Source: Lysinibacillus sp. FSL M8-0337 (GTDB taxonomy: Bacteria > Bacillota > Bacilli > Bacillales_A > Planococcaceae). Taken from it: a stretch of DNA of 64,000 nucleotides. The notes below the pieces were generated by a model, which worked only from the letters and a program-made list of their open reading frames with translations, searched no databases and was not told the DNA's origin. Each line of letters opens with the position of its first letter. Within the stretch, counting starts at the first letter, position 1. Both the position numbers and the translations under genes were made by a program. Shown here in pieces: positions 9,872 through 18,261 of the stretch. The stretch spans positions 1,302,001 to 1,366,000 of the forward strand of contig NZ_CP151996.1 in the NCBI RefSeq assembly GCF_038593855.1, written 5' to 3'.

Positions 9872-10064
9872 ATCTTCGGGGCAGGGTGAAAATCCCGACC
9901 GGCGGTAATAGAGTTGTAAATCGCTAGTGTAGTAGTAAGCTACAGTAGCTCGCATGATTTACTAGATGGCTCTTCAGCCCGCGACCTGTGCAAAGATTTT
10001 TTTGCATGGCTGACTTGGTGTAATTCCAAGGCCGACAGTATAGTCTGGATGGGAGAAGATGAAG
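9872..10064 (+). ncRNA. FMN riboswitch (RFN element)
   Basis: Conserved blocks of the RFN aptamer are present in order: ATCTTCGGGGCAGGGTG, AATCCCGACCGGCGGTAA, AGCCCGCGACC, TTGGTGTAATTCCAAGGCCG and TGGATGGGAGAAGATG. A variable stem forms one arm (around 9912-9965). It controls the riboflavin transporter gene 225 bases downstream; FMN binding is expected to favour the downstream terminator. Confidence 0.96.
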
Positions 10065-10185
10065 GTACGATCGTCATTCGTTGTTACGAATTAAGCTATG
10101 TGCGAACGTTTTTTTAGTGTGTCTTTAAGTGCACGCTATGCACAAAAAATAGCTAGTAATGGCGTTATTTTATCATGCCTTTTCT

Positions 10186-10215
10186 CCCTTATGCTGATTT
10201 GCATAAGGGTTTTTT
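10186..10215 (+). terminator. riboswitch expression-platform terminator
   Basis: CCCTTATGC and GCATAAGGG pair around a 6-base loop and are followed by six T. It lies between the FMN aptamer and the ribU start, so it is the likely regulated attenuator. Confidence 0.85.
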
Positions 10216-10288
10216 CGTGAAAAACAATCGATTACGTCGTAACCTTTCTTCTTGCAAGATTGAATCAGCAAAGAGGAGAGAGTTTTCA

Positions 10289-10876
10289 ATGAAGAAAAAT
10301 GTCAAACTGCAATCGTTTATTACGATTGGTATGCTGAGTAGTATTTCGTTTTTATTAATGTTATTTAATTTCCCGATTCCACCGTTCCCAGCCTTTTTGG
10401 AAGTGGATTTCAGTGATATGCCTGCCTTACTTGCAGCCATCACGATGGGCCCAGTAGCAGGTATTTTAGTAGAGCTATTTAAAAATGTCTTAGATTGGAT
10501 TTTCTCTGGTACGCCAACAGGAGTGCCAGTTGGTCATATTGCAAACTTTGTAACAGGCATATTATTTATTTTACCAGTATCATTTATTTTTAACCGTTTT
10601 AAAACGATTGGAGGTCTTGTTGGAGGATTAGCAACAGGAACGATTGTGATGGCGGTTGGAATGAGCTTGTTAAATATCGCAGTATTTTTACCGATGTACA
10701 CTTACTTCTTAGGAATGGAGCCAGTCGTTGGCGATTCATTATACACAATGATTGTTGCAGGCATTTTACCATTTAATATCGTGAAAGGTGTGTTATTAAC
10801 GGCGGTTATGGCGTTATTATTCACAACGATGCGCAAATGGATCAACCAACAACGCACAATGTATTTATCAAAATAA
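10289..10876 (+). CDS. ribU: riboflavin ECF transporter S component RibU
   Basis: RibU is the substrate-binding membrane subunit of the energy-coupling-factor riboflavin importer. ATG 10289 follows AGAGGAGAG and gives 195 residues; upstream in-frame starts would place the gene inside the riboswitch terminator. About six hydrophobic segments are visible. The stretch FPIPPFPAFLEVDFSDMPAL followed by GPVAGILVELFKN is typical of RibU (YpaA). The FMN riboswitch upstream independently supports the substrate. The general ECF ATPases are not encoded nearby. Confidence 0.95.
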   Translation: MKKNVKLQSFITIGMLSSISFLLMLFNFPIPPFPAFLEVDFSDMPALLAAITMGPVAGILVELFKNVLDWIFSGTPTGVPVGHIANFVTGILFILPVSFIFNRFKTIGGLVGGLATGTIVMAVGMSLLNIAVFLPMYTYFLGMEPVVGDSLYTMIVAGILPFNIVKGVLLTAVMALLFTTMRKWINQQRTMYLSK

Positions 10877-10901
10877 TTCATTTCACCTCGAGCATATTTT
10901 G

Positions 10902-10953
10902 AACTGCACCCCAATTGTTAGACACATCTAACAATTGGAGGTGCAGTTTTTTT
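10902..10953 (+). terminator. very strong terminator hairpin; 21 bp inverted repeat
   Basis: The arm at 10902-10922 (AACTGCACC then CCAATTGTTAGA) is the reverse complement of 10927-10948, with one bulged A and a 4-base loop, followed by seven T. It terminates ribU. The 21 bp perfect stem is much longer than the other terminators here and resembles paired insertion-sequence ends. Confidence 0.8.
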
Positions 10954-11057
10954 ATGGATCCAATAGCATACTGGGAAATTCAGGAACTGTCTAGTCTAAT
11001 TTACTATTTTAATGTACAATTAATAAGAGATTAGTTAGTTTTGAGGAGATTGAAGAG

Positions 11058-12404
11058 ATGAGTGAGAATAAAGGACAATGGTCTAGTAAATTAGGATTTA
11101 TTTTAGCATCAGCGGGTGCGGCAATTGGGCTAGGGGCTATTTGGAAGTTACCCTATGTCACAGGGCAAAGTGGTGGAGGCGCATTTTTCCTAATTTTTGT
11201 GCTTTTTACATTATTAATCGGCCTACCGATGTTATTATCCGAGTATATTTTAGGGCGGGGTACGCAATCGGAAGCTGTCACTGCCTATAAAAAAGTTGTG
11301 CCAACGAAACCGGCATGGGCTTGGGTTGGACGTATGGGTGTATTGGGTTGTTTTCTATTATTAACCTTTTACAGTGTTGTAGGAGGATGGATTTTTATTT
11401 ATAGCGGCCTTGGAGTATCGGGTGCAGTTATTGATTCTTCAGTTAATCCAGGCGATTTATTTGGAAAGATTATTAGCACACCGTGGATTACATTACTAGG
11501 TTTAGCGTTATTTACATTAACCAATGTACTTGTTATTTCGCTAGGTGTACAAAATGGTATTGAGAAAGCAAATAAATGGATGATGCCATTGTTATTTGTG
11601 ATGTTTATCATTCTTGTTATTCGTGCATTAACTTTAGATGGGGCAATGGAAGGTGTGAAATTCTTCTTATGGCCTGATTTTTCTAATATAACAGGTAAAG
11701 CGTTACTAGAGGCGCTAGGGCAGTCATTCTTTGGTTTGGCAGTAGGTTTCTCTTGTTTGGTTACATATAGTTCGTATTTGAAAAAAGATGTTAGTTTACC
11801 AAATTCAGCAGGTTCCGTTGTTATTTTGACAGTACTTGTGTCGTTTTTAGCAGGACTAGCTATTTTCCCAGTTGTATTTGCTTTTGATTTGGAACCGCAA
11901 GCTGGGCCTGGCTTATTATTTATGGTGCTGCCGACAGCATTTAGTCAAATGCCTTTTGGGGAAGTGTTTTTAGCCCTGTTTTTATTACTATTTTTATTTG
12001 CGACATTAACTTCGTCGTTTAGTTTATATGAAATCATCGTGGCAGCATTTATTGAAAAATGGCATATGTCGCGTTCAGTCTTAACGTTATTACTTGGAGT
12101 CATTGTTTTTGTTGCAGCAATTCCATCGGCATTATCGTCAAGTTTATTAGCGGATGTTTCAATATTTGGCAAGTCCATTTTTGATGCTACTGATTACTTA
12201 GTGTCCAATTTAATGCTACCATTGGGCAATTTATTGATCGCCATTTTTATTGCCTATGTAGTAGATAAAGACTTTGTGAAAAAAGAATTGCTTATGGGAA
12301 GTCAGGTGGGACAAGGGTTTTATAACACATATCGCCTATTAATGTTAGTGGTCGTCCCAATTGTAATTATTGTTGTTTTATTAAATATGCTCATACAAAA
12401 ATAA
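11058..12404 (+). CDS. sodium-dependent transporter, SNF/NSS family
   Basis: This 448-residue integral membrane protein belongs to the neurotransmitter:sodium symporter family, which imports amino acids or related compounds with sodium. The N terminus carries the family signature (KLGFILASAGAAIGLGAIWK, residues 11-30) that forms the sodium and substrate site in TM1. About eleven hydrophobic helices follow, as in other bacterial members. It resembles B. subtilis YocR/YhdH. The ATG at 11058 follows GAGGAGATTGAAGAG. It is a single-gene unit between two terminators. The substrate cannot be told from sequence. Confidence 0.88.
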   Translation: MSENKGQWSSKLGFILASAGAAIGLGAIWKLPYVTGQSGGGAFFLIFVLFTLLIGLPMLLSEYILGRGTQSEAVTAYKKVVPTKPAWAWVGRMGVLGCFLLLTFYSVVGGWIFIYSGLGVSGAVIDSSVNPGDLFGKIISTPWITLLGLALFTLTNVLVISLGVQNGIEKANKWMMPLLFVMFIILVIRALTLDGAMEGVKFFLWPDFSNITGKALLEALGQSFFGLAVGFSCLVTYSSYLKKDVSLPNSAGSVVILTVLVSFLAGLAIFPVVFAFDLEPQAGPGLLFMVLPTAFSQMPFGEVFLALFLLLFLFATLTSSFSLYEIIVAAFIEKWHMSRSVLTLLLGVIVFVAAIPSALSSSLLADVSIFGKSIFDATDYLVSNLMLPLGNLLIAIFIAYVVDKDFVKKELLMGSQVGQGFYNTYRLLMLVVVPIVIIVVLLNMLIQK

Positions 12405-12420
12405 ATATATTGCAGCTTAG

Positions 12421-12458
12421 AGATGGTTCTTGTATTGCGCAGGAGCCATCTTTTTTTC
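12421..12458 (+). terminator. intrinsic terminator after the SNF transporter
   Basis: AGATGGTTCT pairs with AGGAGCCATCT (G-U pair and a small bulge), followed by seven T. Confidence 0.8.
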
Positions 12459-12556
12459 GATTAAGCACCAAGTGGTAGTGAAAAAATACCTGCCATTAAA
12501 GCACTCTTTTCAAGTATCTTAACTACAGGTACTATTTTTACTGGTACTTCAAGACC

Positions 12557-13110
12557 TTATGGTGTGCTAACTTTTATTAAATTTATTGAAGCAGCGAGTA
12601 CAATTCCGCCATCGCAAGTACGGAAGTCTGGACCGATATTTCTTAATTGAACTATTCCATTATCTGGGATAAATACAATTGTTCATCCAGTAATTGGTAC
12701 GCATTCATATCTGTCGACTTCTGTATTTAATGCTCCGTATCTCGTTTGAATTGGATTCACTTCGGCATTATTAACAAAGAGAGCTGTAACGATTGTAACG
12801 TTACCTGTCCCAAATGGAGAGAAATTTCCATTCACATGATAATCGATATAGTACGCCCCTCCTTGGGTAACCCTGATAGTCACTGTATCGGGGTCTAACG
12901 TGATGCCAGCAGTTTCCCCCATGCCGTTCCAAGGCATAGCTTGATTGGTAGCGAGAGTGAAAAATTCGTTTGAAAAAAGTTCCCGTATGTGGAAGATGAG
13001 ACGGGTGGAGTTTGTGAGTTTGGAGTGATATTACAAATATCGATTGCTTTAATAACAGGCAAACTAGATTGGCAACGTTCGCATGAACAATTTTTATGAC
13101 AACGATTCAA
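12557..13110 (-). pseudogene. twice-frameshifted BclA/C1q-like spore-surface protein remnant
   Basis: Three consecutive minus-strand frames join into one protein. The first starts at TTG 13110 behind GGAGGG (MNRCHKNCSCERC, then TPPVSSSTYG); after a shift near 12985 it continues as ELFSNEFFTLATNQAMPWNG and on through VTQGGAYYIDYHVNG; after a second shift near 12683 it ends as TIVFIPDNGIVQLRNIG and LAASINLIKVSTP with a stop at 12557. The fold-type pattern (FTLATNQAMPWN, GAYYIDYHV, LRNIG, LIKVS) is that of the C-terminal jelly-roll domain of BclA-like exosporium proteins. The collagen-like repeats are absent. Two shifts make a sequencing artefact less likely than real decay. Confidence 0.7.
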
Positions 13111-13204
13111 AGACTGTCCCTCCTAATCTATTTTTCTAATAGTTAATTTAAATTGAATTTTTTTGCCTGTGTGTGCGTTTAACTCATTTCTCTTTAACCT
13201 TAGA

Positions 13205-13236
13205 CAAAAAAAGAGCAGACAAATATGCCTGCTGCT
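13205..13236 (-). terminator. intrinsic terminator of the signalling module
   Basis: Read on the minus strand, AGCAG and CTGCT pair around a 10-base loop, followed by seven T. It lies 45 bases after the STAS gene stop. Confidence 0.75.
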
Positions 13237-13280
13237 GTAGTAGATTGGGAGATACTAAATTGTGTGCGTGCCTGTCACCA

Positions 13281-13667
13281 TTAATATTCGCTTAGTGCGA
13301 GTTCGCCTAACCAGTTTTCTTCTTTAATCATTTGCTTCGCTTGGAGTTCATTTTTGGCAATAGGGAAGACTTTATCACATTGTGAGATAGCAAACAGTTT
13401 ACGAATAAAATCATCTGTCACAATAATCGCTATTTTCTTATCGAGCATTGTCACTTTCTTTGCAAAATTGATAATCATACCAAAACCAGTACTATCAATA
13501 TTCGTGACCTTTTGCATATCGATAATATAGCCGTGTTTTGTGTCGAAACTAATCGCGTGGAGCTCCTCTTTTAAATCCCCAATCAATCCATATTCTAATT
13601 TACCAGTAAAGGCGATTAAAATATAATCAGCCTTAGTATCAATATCAATCATATTTTTCTGATTCAT
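13281..13667 (-). CDS. STAS-domain anti-sigma-factor antagonist (RsbV/SpoIIAA-like)
   Basis: This 128-residue protein has the STAS fold used by anti-anti-sigma factors. The phosphorylatable serine is S59 in the motif NIDSTGFGMII, preceded by YIIDMQKV. Such proteins bind RsbW-type kinases when unphosphorylated. An RsbW-like ATPase gene lies upstream in the same operon, with a chemoreceptor between them, so a local partner switch is plausible. It resembles but is clearly not the standard rsbRSTU-VWX cluster, and no sigma factor is nearby. Confidence 0.82.
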   Translation of the reverse strand: MNQKNMIDIDTKADYILIAFTGKLEYGLIGDLKEELHAISFDTKHGYIIDMQKVTNIDSTGFGMIINFAKKVTMLDKKIAIIVTDDFIRKLFAISQCDKVFPIAKNELQAKQMIKEENWLGELALSEY

Positions 13668-13694
13668 ATATTACGCCTCCTTATATGTTTAAAG

Positions 13695-15392
13695 TTAGAA
13701 TGTAAATTTTTTCACTTCGTTCTGAAGTTTAGTCGAAATTTCGGCTAATTCCTCTGAGTTTTGTGAGATTTCCGCAACGGTTGCGTGCTGTTCTTCAGAA
13801 GTTGCTGCAATTTCTTCAGTCGCTGCTGCGGAATCTTCAATAATCCGTGAGATATCATGTATGGCTTGTTGAACATCTAACGAATTGTCATTGACATTGG
13901 TGAATGCTGATTTCATTTCCTTCACACCCTGCTCTGTCTCCGCAACTTGTTCGACAATTTCTTGTAAGGCATTGCCTCCCTTACTGATGATGTGTACCTG
14001 CTCTTCGACAGCGAGTAAATTACTTTCCATTGTCCGAACGGTTACAGCGGTTTCGGCTTGTATATCTTTAATTAAACTCGTAATTTGCCCAGAAGCTAAA
14101 CTTGATTGTTCAGCTAGTTGGCGTACTTCGGAAGCTACTACGGCGAAGCCTTTTCCTTGCTCACCAGCTCGAGCTGCTTCAATAGCAGCGTTTAATGCCA
14201 ATAAATTTGTTTGTTCCGCAATGCCTGTAATAACAGTTATAATACCGCCGATTTCTTCGGATCGTTTACCTAGTTTTTGAATAGAATCGGTAGCGTAGGA
14301 AACTGTTTGCGTGACAGAGTTTAAATGTTTAATGGCTTCATTAATCGCATCCTCTCCTTTTCGCGCGATGTGGGTTGATTGAATTGCTCTCGCTAAAGTG
14401 GTTTCTGCCTTTTGTAAGCTATTGGCTACTTCATCATTTGTTTTTTGCATCATTTCTACAATATGTTCCGCCTGATCGGATTGCGTGCTAGTGCCACTTG
14501 CAATATCATTCATTGTTAATGCAACTTGGTTTGAGGCTTCGCTAGTTTGGCGAGAAGATTCCGCTAAAACTAGTGAAGAACTTGCGATTTGATTAGCGCT
14601 ATTTGCGACAACGTTGATTGTTTCGGTTATACGGGTCTTCATCGCATTAAAAGCTTTTGCTAAATTAGCAATTTCATCTTGTCCTTTAGGATTTAATATT
14701 TTCACATTTAAATTTAAATCTGCTAGTTCTTTGGCATTTGCGCTTAATTGATTGATGGGCACAATAATTTGGCGTTGTAGAAACCAACTGATGATGACGA
14801 ACAGTAAAGCTGAAATAATTAATAATACGATAACATTTTTCATGACACTTTCTGTAGCGGCAGTCGTATAGGTCGCTAATGGTAAGGCGATTGACAGCAT
14901 GCCTATAATTTCGTCCAAATTATTTGTAATAGGCCCTGTTACGACTTCGTATGGCTCCCCTAGTATATTTGCTGAACCGATATAGCGCTGCTCTTTTTGC
15001 TCTAAAACGGTAGTGACTAGTTCACTAGGAGCCTTTGTATTAATAGCTCTCTCACCATTTTCGATAATATTTGTGCTAACCCGAGTATCATATTGAAAGA
15101 TTGTGATGGCATCACCATGTGTTAGATTACTGAGTTTGTCAACAATATCAAAATTACCAACAATTTTCACATCTCCTTTATGCAATTCATTATTTTTGAT
15201 GTGCCAGTCACCGGGAATTTTGGCATCTAAATACTCGTAACTTGAATCTATATCCGATAGTAGTTTTGCATTGACGGTTGTTATAAGATTATTTTTTGCA
15301 TCGGTATAATCAACAATCGTTATTACCGTAATCATGAGTAAAATGCAAGTAATGATAAGTAGGTTAATTTTTTTACGGATTGTCCATTTCAT
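13695..15392 (-). CDS. methyl-accepting chemotaxis protein
   Basis: This 565-residue transmembrane chemoreceptor has membrane segments near residues 8-28 and 188-208, enclosing a Cache-like extracellular sensor. A HAMP domain follows near 208-262. The cytoplasmic coiled-coil signalling domain occupies about 280-565, with the conserved hairpin tip ([20 protein letters not shown], then [18 protein letters not shown]) that contacts CheA and CheW. It is flanked by an RsbW-like gene and a STAS gene in the same direction with short gaps (about 28 bases each), an unusual setting for a chemoreceptor. Confidence 0.93.
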   Translation of the reverse strand: MKWTIRKKINLLIITCILLMITVITIVDYTDAKNNLITTVNAKLLSDIDSSYEYLDAKIPGDWHIKNNELHKGDVKIVGNFDIVDKLSNLTHGDAITIFQYDTRVSTNIIENGERAINTKAPSELVTTVLEQKEQRYIGSANILGEPYEVVTGPITNNLDEIIGMLSIALPLATYTTAATESVMKNVIVLLIISALLFVIISWFLQRQIIVPINQLSANAKELADLNLNVKILNPKGQDEIANLAKAFNAMKTRITETINVVANSANQIASSSLVLAESSRQTSEASNQVALTMNDIASGTSTQSDQAEHIVEMMQKTNDEVANSLQKAETTLARAIQSTHIARKGEDAINEAIKHLNSVTQTVSYATDSIQKLGKRSEEIGGIITVITGIAEQTNLLALNAAIEAARAGEQGKGFAVVASEVRQLAEQSSLASGQITSLIKDIQAETAVTVRTMESNLLAVEEQVHIISKGGNALQEIVEQVAETEQGVKEMKSAFTNVNDNSLDVQQAIHDISRIIEDSAAATEEIAATSEEQHATVAEISQNSEELAEISTKLQNEVKKFTF

Positions 15393-15420
15393 AAAAAGTC
15401 CCTCCTAATCTTAGATGTAC

Positions 15421-15843
15421 CTATCCATGAATTTTCTTAGAAACACCGACTAAAAACTTTGTTTTCGAAATATGTTTGAACCAAATACAATCCACCATTT
15501 GTTTGACAAAAAATAACCCGCGACCTCGATCTGTATAATTATGTTCGTTAAGATCAAATTGCAAATTCTTTTCCAAATCATCTTCAGTAATTCCTTGTGC
15601 CTCATCGATAACAGTTAACCTAATCTCCTCATCGTTATGGATGACTTGTATTTGAATGGTATTGTGAGGAGGGGCTATATCAATTTTTTCCATTGCTTCT
15701 ATCGCGTTAATGACTAATTCATGTAACACAAATCTCATTTCTCTACTAAAGGGAATCGTATAAATATTTGTGTAGTTTTCCATGACCGTATCTATAAAAT
15801 GAACTGCTTCCAAATTAGCTTGAACACGCAGTGAAAATTCCAT
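15421..15843 (-). CDS. RsbW-like serine kinase/ATP-binding protein
   Basis: This 140-residue GHKL ATPase resembles anti-sigma factor RsbW/SpoIIAB. Motifs are the N box HELVINAIEAM (E42, N46), the G1 box VIDEAQGI and the G2-like RGRGLFFVK. The start at ATG 15843 is seven bases after AGGTG; an upstream TTG at 15849 is too close to that site. It begins a three-gene minus-strand operon with the chemoreceptor and STAS protein. The likely role is to phosphorylate the STAS partner, but its sigma factor or other target is unknown. Confidence 0.8.
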   Translation of the reverse strand: MEFSLRVQANLEAVHFIDTVMENYTNIYTIPFSREMRFVLHELVINAIEAMEKIDIAPPHNTIQIQVIHNDEEIRLTVIDEAQGITEDDLEKNLQFDLNEHNYTDRGRGLFFVKQMVDCIWFKHISKTKFLVGVSKKIHG

Positions 15844-15849
15844 TACCAA

Positions 15850-16700
15850 TCACCTAACTTGTATTTGAAATTACTTTTATGTTTTCGCTTATTTGCAATA
15901 TCCAGTCAATGATTGAAGAAAATGTAAGTCATCGCCTCCTACTTAAGAGACCTTAAGGCTATTAACGACTATCCCTATTGAAACATATGACCATTCATAG
16001 AAAGATGTAAAATGTATAGAAAAAGTAAGATTATTTGATTAGTCGGAAATGTAAGTGGGTGAGAAATTGTACCCATTTTTTATTTATTTAGTAGACATGT
16101 AGATGGTCCTGTAATCAAAAAGGTTGATAACATTGCCTATATAATTAATGATGAGAATTTATCTAATTATAAAATCAAAAATTTCGTAGTTATACATGTC
16201 TTTAGGAAAAACAAGTACTAGTAAATCTATGTATTGCACTAAGTTGGGTTCATTGAAAGGAGACGATGATTGTCTCGAAGTAATGGCGATGACTAACATC
16301 TTTTATCTGGAACTTGCGAAGTTTGGCTTAACTTGGTAGTTTAAGACCGTTTGAATAGAAGTTTAAATAGATGGAATCAAAAGGTCTATATCCACCGACG
16401 ATATTATTATAAAAGTTGCTTTCAAATCAATCAATAGAAATTGGTGATTTTCCATTTAATAAATAGGCCAAATATCCTGCTAAATAATAGGGAGAACATA
16501 TTTCGCTTATAATTTACCACTAAAAAATAAAAAACACAAGACTTAAGTTCTATTTAATTTTAAAATTTATAATCAATTAGTTGTATTTCTTGACAGATGG
16601 CGTTACTTATAGACTGTTTTTGAATATTCTTACTAGTCATTTTGTTCTGTCGCTTTCTCTAAATCGTTATTTATCTTCTATGCATCGAAAAAAAAGATAA
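15850..16700. other. gene-poor stretch of about 850 bp
   Basis: I see no convincing gene here. TGGGT and ACCCA with a 10-base loop and six T at 16055-16083 look like an orphan plus-strand terminator. A 47-codon frame (16196-16339) has no ribosome binding site and no family I recognise; it may be a gene remnant. The rest is AT-rich and full of stops on both strands. Confidence 0.5.
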
Positions 16701-16719
16701 AATCATTCGAAAAAAACAA

Positions 16720-16736
16720 TGTAATAAAACATTACA
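16720..16736 (+). promoter_or_regulatory. GlnR/TnrA box upstream of glnA
   Basis: TGTAATAAAACATTACA fits the nitrogen-regulator consensus TGTNA-N7-TNACA exactly and is a near-perfect palindrome, 93 bases before the glnA start. It predicts control by GlnR and/or TnrA encoded elsewhere. Confidence 0.8.
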
Positions 16737-16828
16737 TGCCCATTGCGTTTGTTAGTTGTTATAGTGTAATTTAAAAGCAGTTCTAAAAAACGGATGTTAA
16801 GAAAAATGACAAATTGGAGTGGTGAAGA

Positions 16829-18163
16829 ATGAAACATCATACTAGAGATGATATTATCCGCATGGTGAAAGAGGAAAATGTGAAATTTATTCGCCTACAA
16901 TTTACTGATATATTGGGCTCAATCAAGAATGTAGAAATACCAGTTAGTCAGTTAGCTAAGGCATTAGACAATAAAGTTATGTTTGATGGTTCCTCGATTG
17001 AAGGATTTGTTCGTATTGAGGAATCTGATATGTATTTACGCCCTGATCTTGATACATTCGTAATCTTCCCGTGGACGGCTGAAAGAGGCAAGGTAGCACG
17101 CTTTATATGTGATATTGCACGACCAGACGGTACAGCATTTGAGGGCGATCCACGCTCTAACTTGAAGCGCGTCTTAAAAGAAATGGAAGAATTGGGCTTT
17201 ACTTCTTTTAACCTTGGACCAGAACCGGAATTTTTCTTATTTAAACTAGATGAAAAAGGTCATCCAACACTGGAATTAAATGATAGCGGAGGGTATTTCG
17301 ATTTAGCACCGACGGATTTAGGTGAAAACTGTCGACGGGATATTGTGCTGGAGCTAGAGGGCATGGGTTTTGAAATTGAAGCGTCCCATCATGAAGTGGC
17401 ACCGGGTCAGCATGAAATTGACTTTAAATATGCCAGTGCCATTGAAGCATGTGATAACATTCAAACGTTTAAACTAGTTGTTAAAACGGTAGCAGCTCAA
17501 CACGGCTTGCATGCAACTTTTATGCCGAAACCTTTATTTGGAGTGAATGGTTCAGGAATGCACTTTAATTTGTCATTATTTGAAGGAGAAAATAATGTCT
17601 TCTATGATGAACATGCAGAATTGCAATTAAGTCAAACGGCACGTAGTTTTATGGCAGGGATTATGAAGCATGTGCACGGCTTTACAGCAGTAACGAATCC
17701 ATTAGTCAATTCCTACAAACGTTTAGTGCCTGGCTATGAGGCGCCATGTTACGTAGCTTGGTCAGCACAAAATCGTTCACCGCTTATTCGTATCCCTGCG
17801 GCACGAGGACTTTCTACACGTATTGAGTTGCGTTCTGTTGATCCAGCAGCCAACCCATACTTAGCAATGGCAGTTATTTTAGCCTCTGGGCTCGATGGGA
17901 TTCGCAAAGGCTTAACACCACCAGACGCTGTGGACCGAAATATTTATAAAATGAATCGTGTAGAGCGTGAAATGAATGGCATCGATAGTTTACCATCTTC
18001 ATTAGAATATGCACTGATAGAACTAGAAATGGACCATATAGTTCGTGACGCACTAGGCATTCATATTTTTGAAAAGTTCACAGCAGCGAAAGAAATTGAA
18101 TGGAACAAATACCGCATACGCGTCCACGACTGGGAACGCGATGAATATATAACAATGTACTAA
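16829..18163 (+). CDS. glnA: type I glutamine synthetase
   Basis: GlnA condenses ammonia with glutamate using ATP to make glutamine. The 444-residue length and sequence fit the GSI-alpha class of Firmicutes. Visible motifs include FDGSSIEGF (residues 51-59), GPEPEFFLF (metal site), the ATP-binding region [14 protein letters not shown] and NRSPLIRIP, with [18 protein letters not shown] near the C terminus. The start follows GGAGTGGTGAAG. A glnR gene does not precede it, unlike the usual glnRA operon. The prophage is inserted in its last codons; the phage-proximal copy restores the C terminus ([12 protein letters not shown]), so the enzyme is intact. Confidence 0.95.
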   Translation: MKHHTRDDIIRMVKEENVKFIRLQFTDILGSIKNVEIPVSQLAKALDNKVMFDGSSIEGFVRIEESDMYLRPDLDTFVIFPWTAERGKVARFICDIARPDGTAFEGDPRSNLKRVLKEMEELGFTSFNLGPEPEFFLFKLDEKGHPTLELNDSGGYFDLAPTDLGENCRRDIVLELEGMGFEIEASHHEVAPGQHEIDFKYASAIEACDNIQTFKLVVKTVAAQHGLHATFMPKPLFGVNGSGMHFNLSLFEGENNVFYDEHAELQLSQTARSFMAGIMKHVHGFTAVTNPLVNSYKRLVPGYEAPCYVAWSAQNRSPLIRIPAARGLSTRIELRSVDPAANPYLAMAVILASGLDGIRKGLTPPDAVDRNIYKMNRVEREMNGIDSLPSSLEYALIELEMDHIVRDALGIHIFEKFTAAKEIEWNKYRIRVHDWERDEYITMY

Positions 18164-18198
18164 CAAAGAAGTGTTGGGGCTGTAAGGCTCCGACACTT
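18111..18198 (+). repeat. attL: left prophage attachment repeat
   Basis: This 88-base stretch covers the last 17 codons of glnA and its terminator. It matches 48290-48377 with only a few differences, including an identical 30-base core at 18119-18148. The reading frame is preserved on both sides: YITMY stop here, YLTMY stop at the right end. Confidence 0.92.
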
Positions 18199-18210
18199 CT
18201 TTTATTTTTT

Positions 18211-18251
18211 TGCCCACATGGGTTTGTTTTGCTGTCCACAAATTGCCCACA
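18211..18251 (+). promoter_or_regulatory. integrase arm-type sites, left end
   Basis: TGCCCACA at 18211, TGTCCACA at 18233 and TGCCCACA at 18244 are direct repeats just inside attL. The same three motifs recur at the right end with nearly the same spacing. This is the pattern of arm sites bound by the N-terminal domain of tyrosine integrases. Confidence 0.75.
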
Positions 18252-18261
18252 AGAATTATTT

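Noticed and set aside
13885..14280. Plus-strand 131-residue ORF
   Set aside because: Antisense shadow of the conserved chemoreceptor signalling domain.
16196..16339. 47-codon frame in the gap upstream of glnA
   Set aside because: No ribosome site, no recognisable family and surrounding sequence is stop-rich; at best a remnant.
18111..18198. tRNA gene as the prophage attachment site
   Set aside because: The duplicated sequence is the glnA 3' end and terminator; no cloverleaf is present here or elsewhere in the window.
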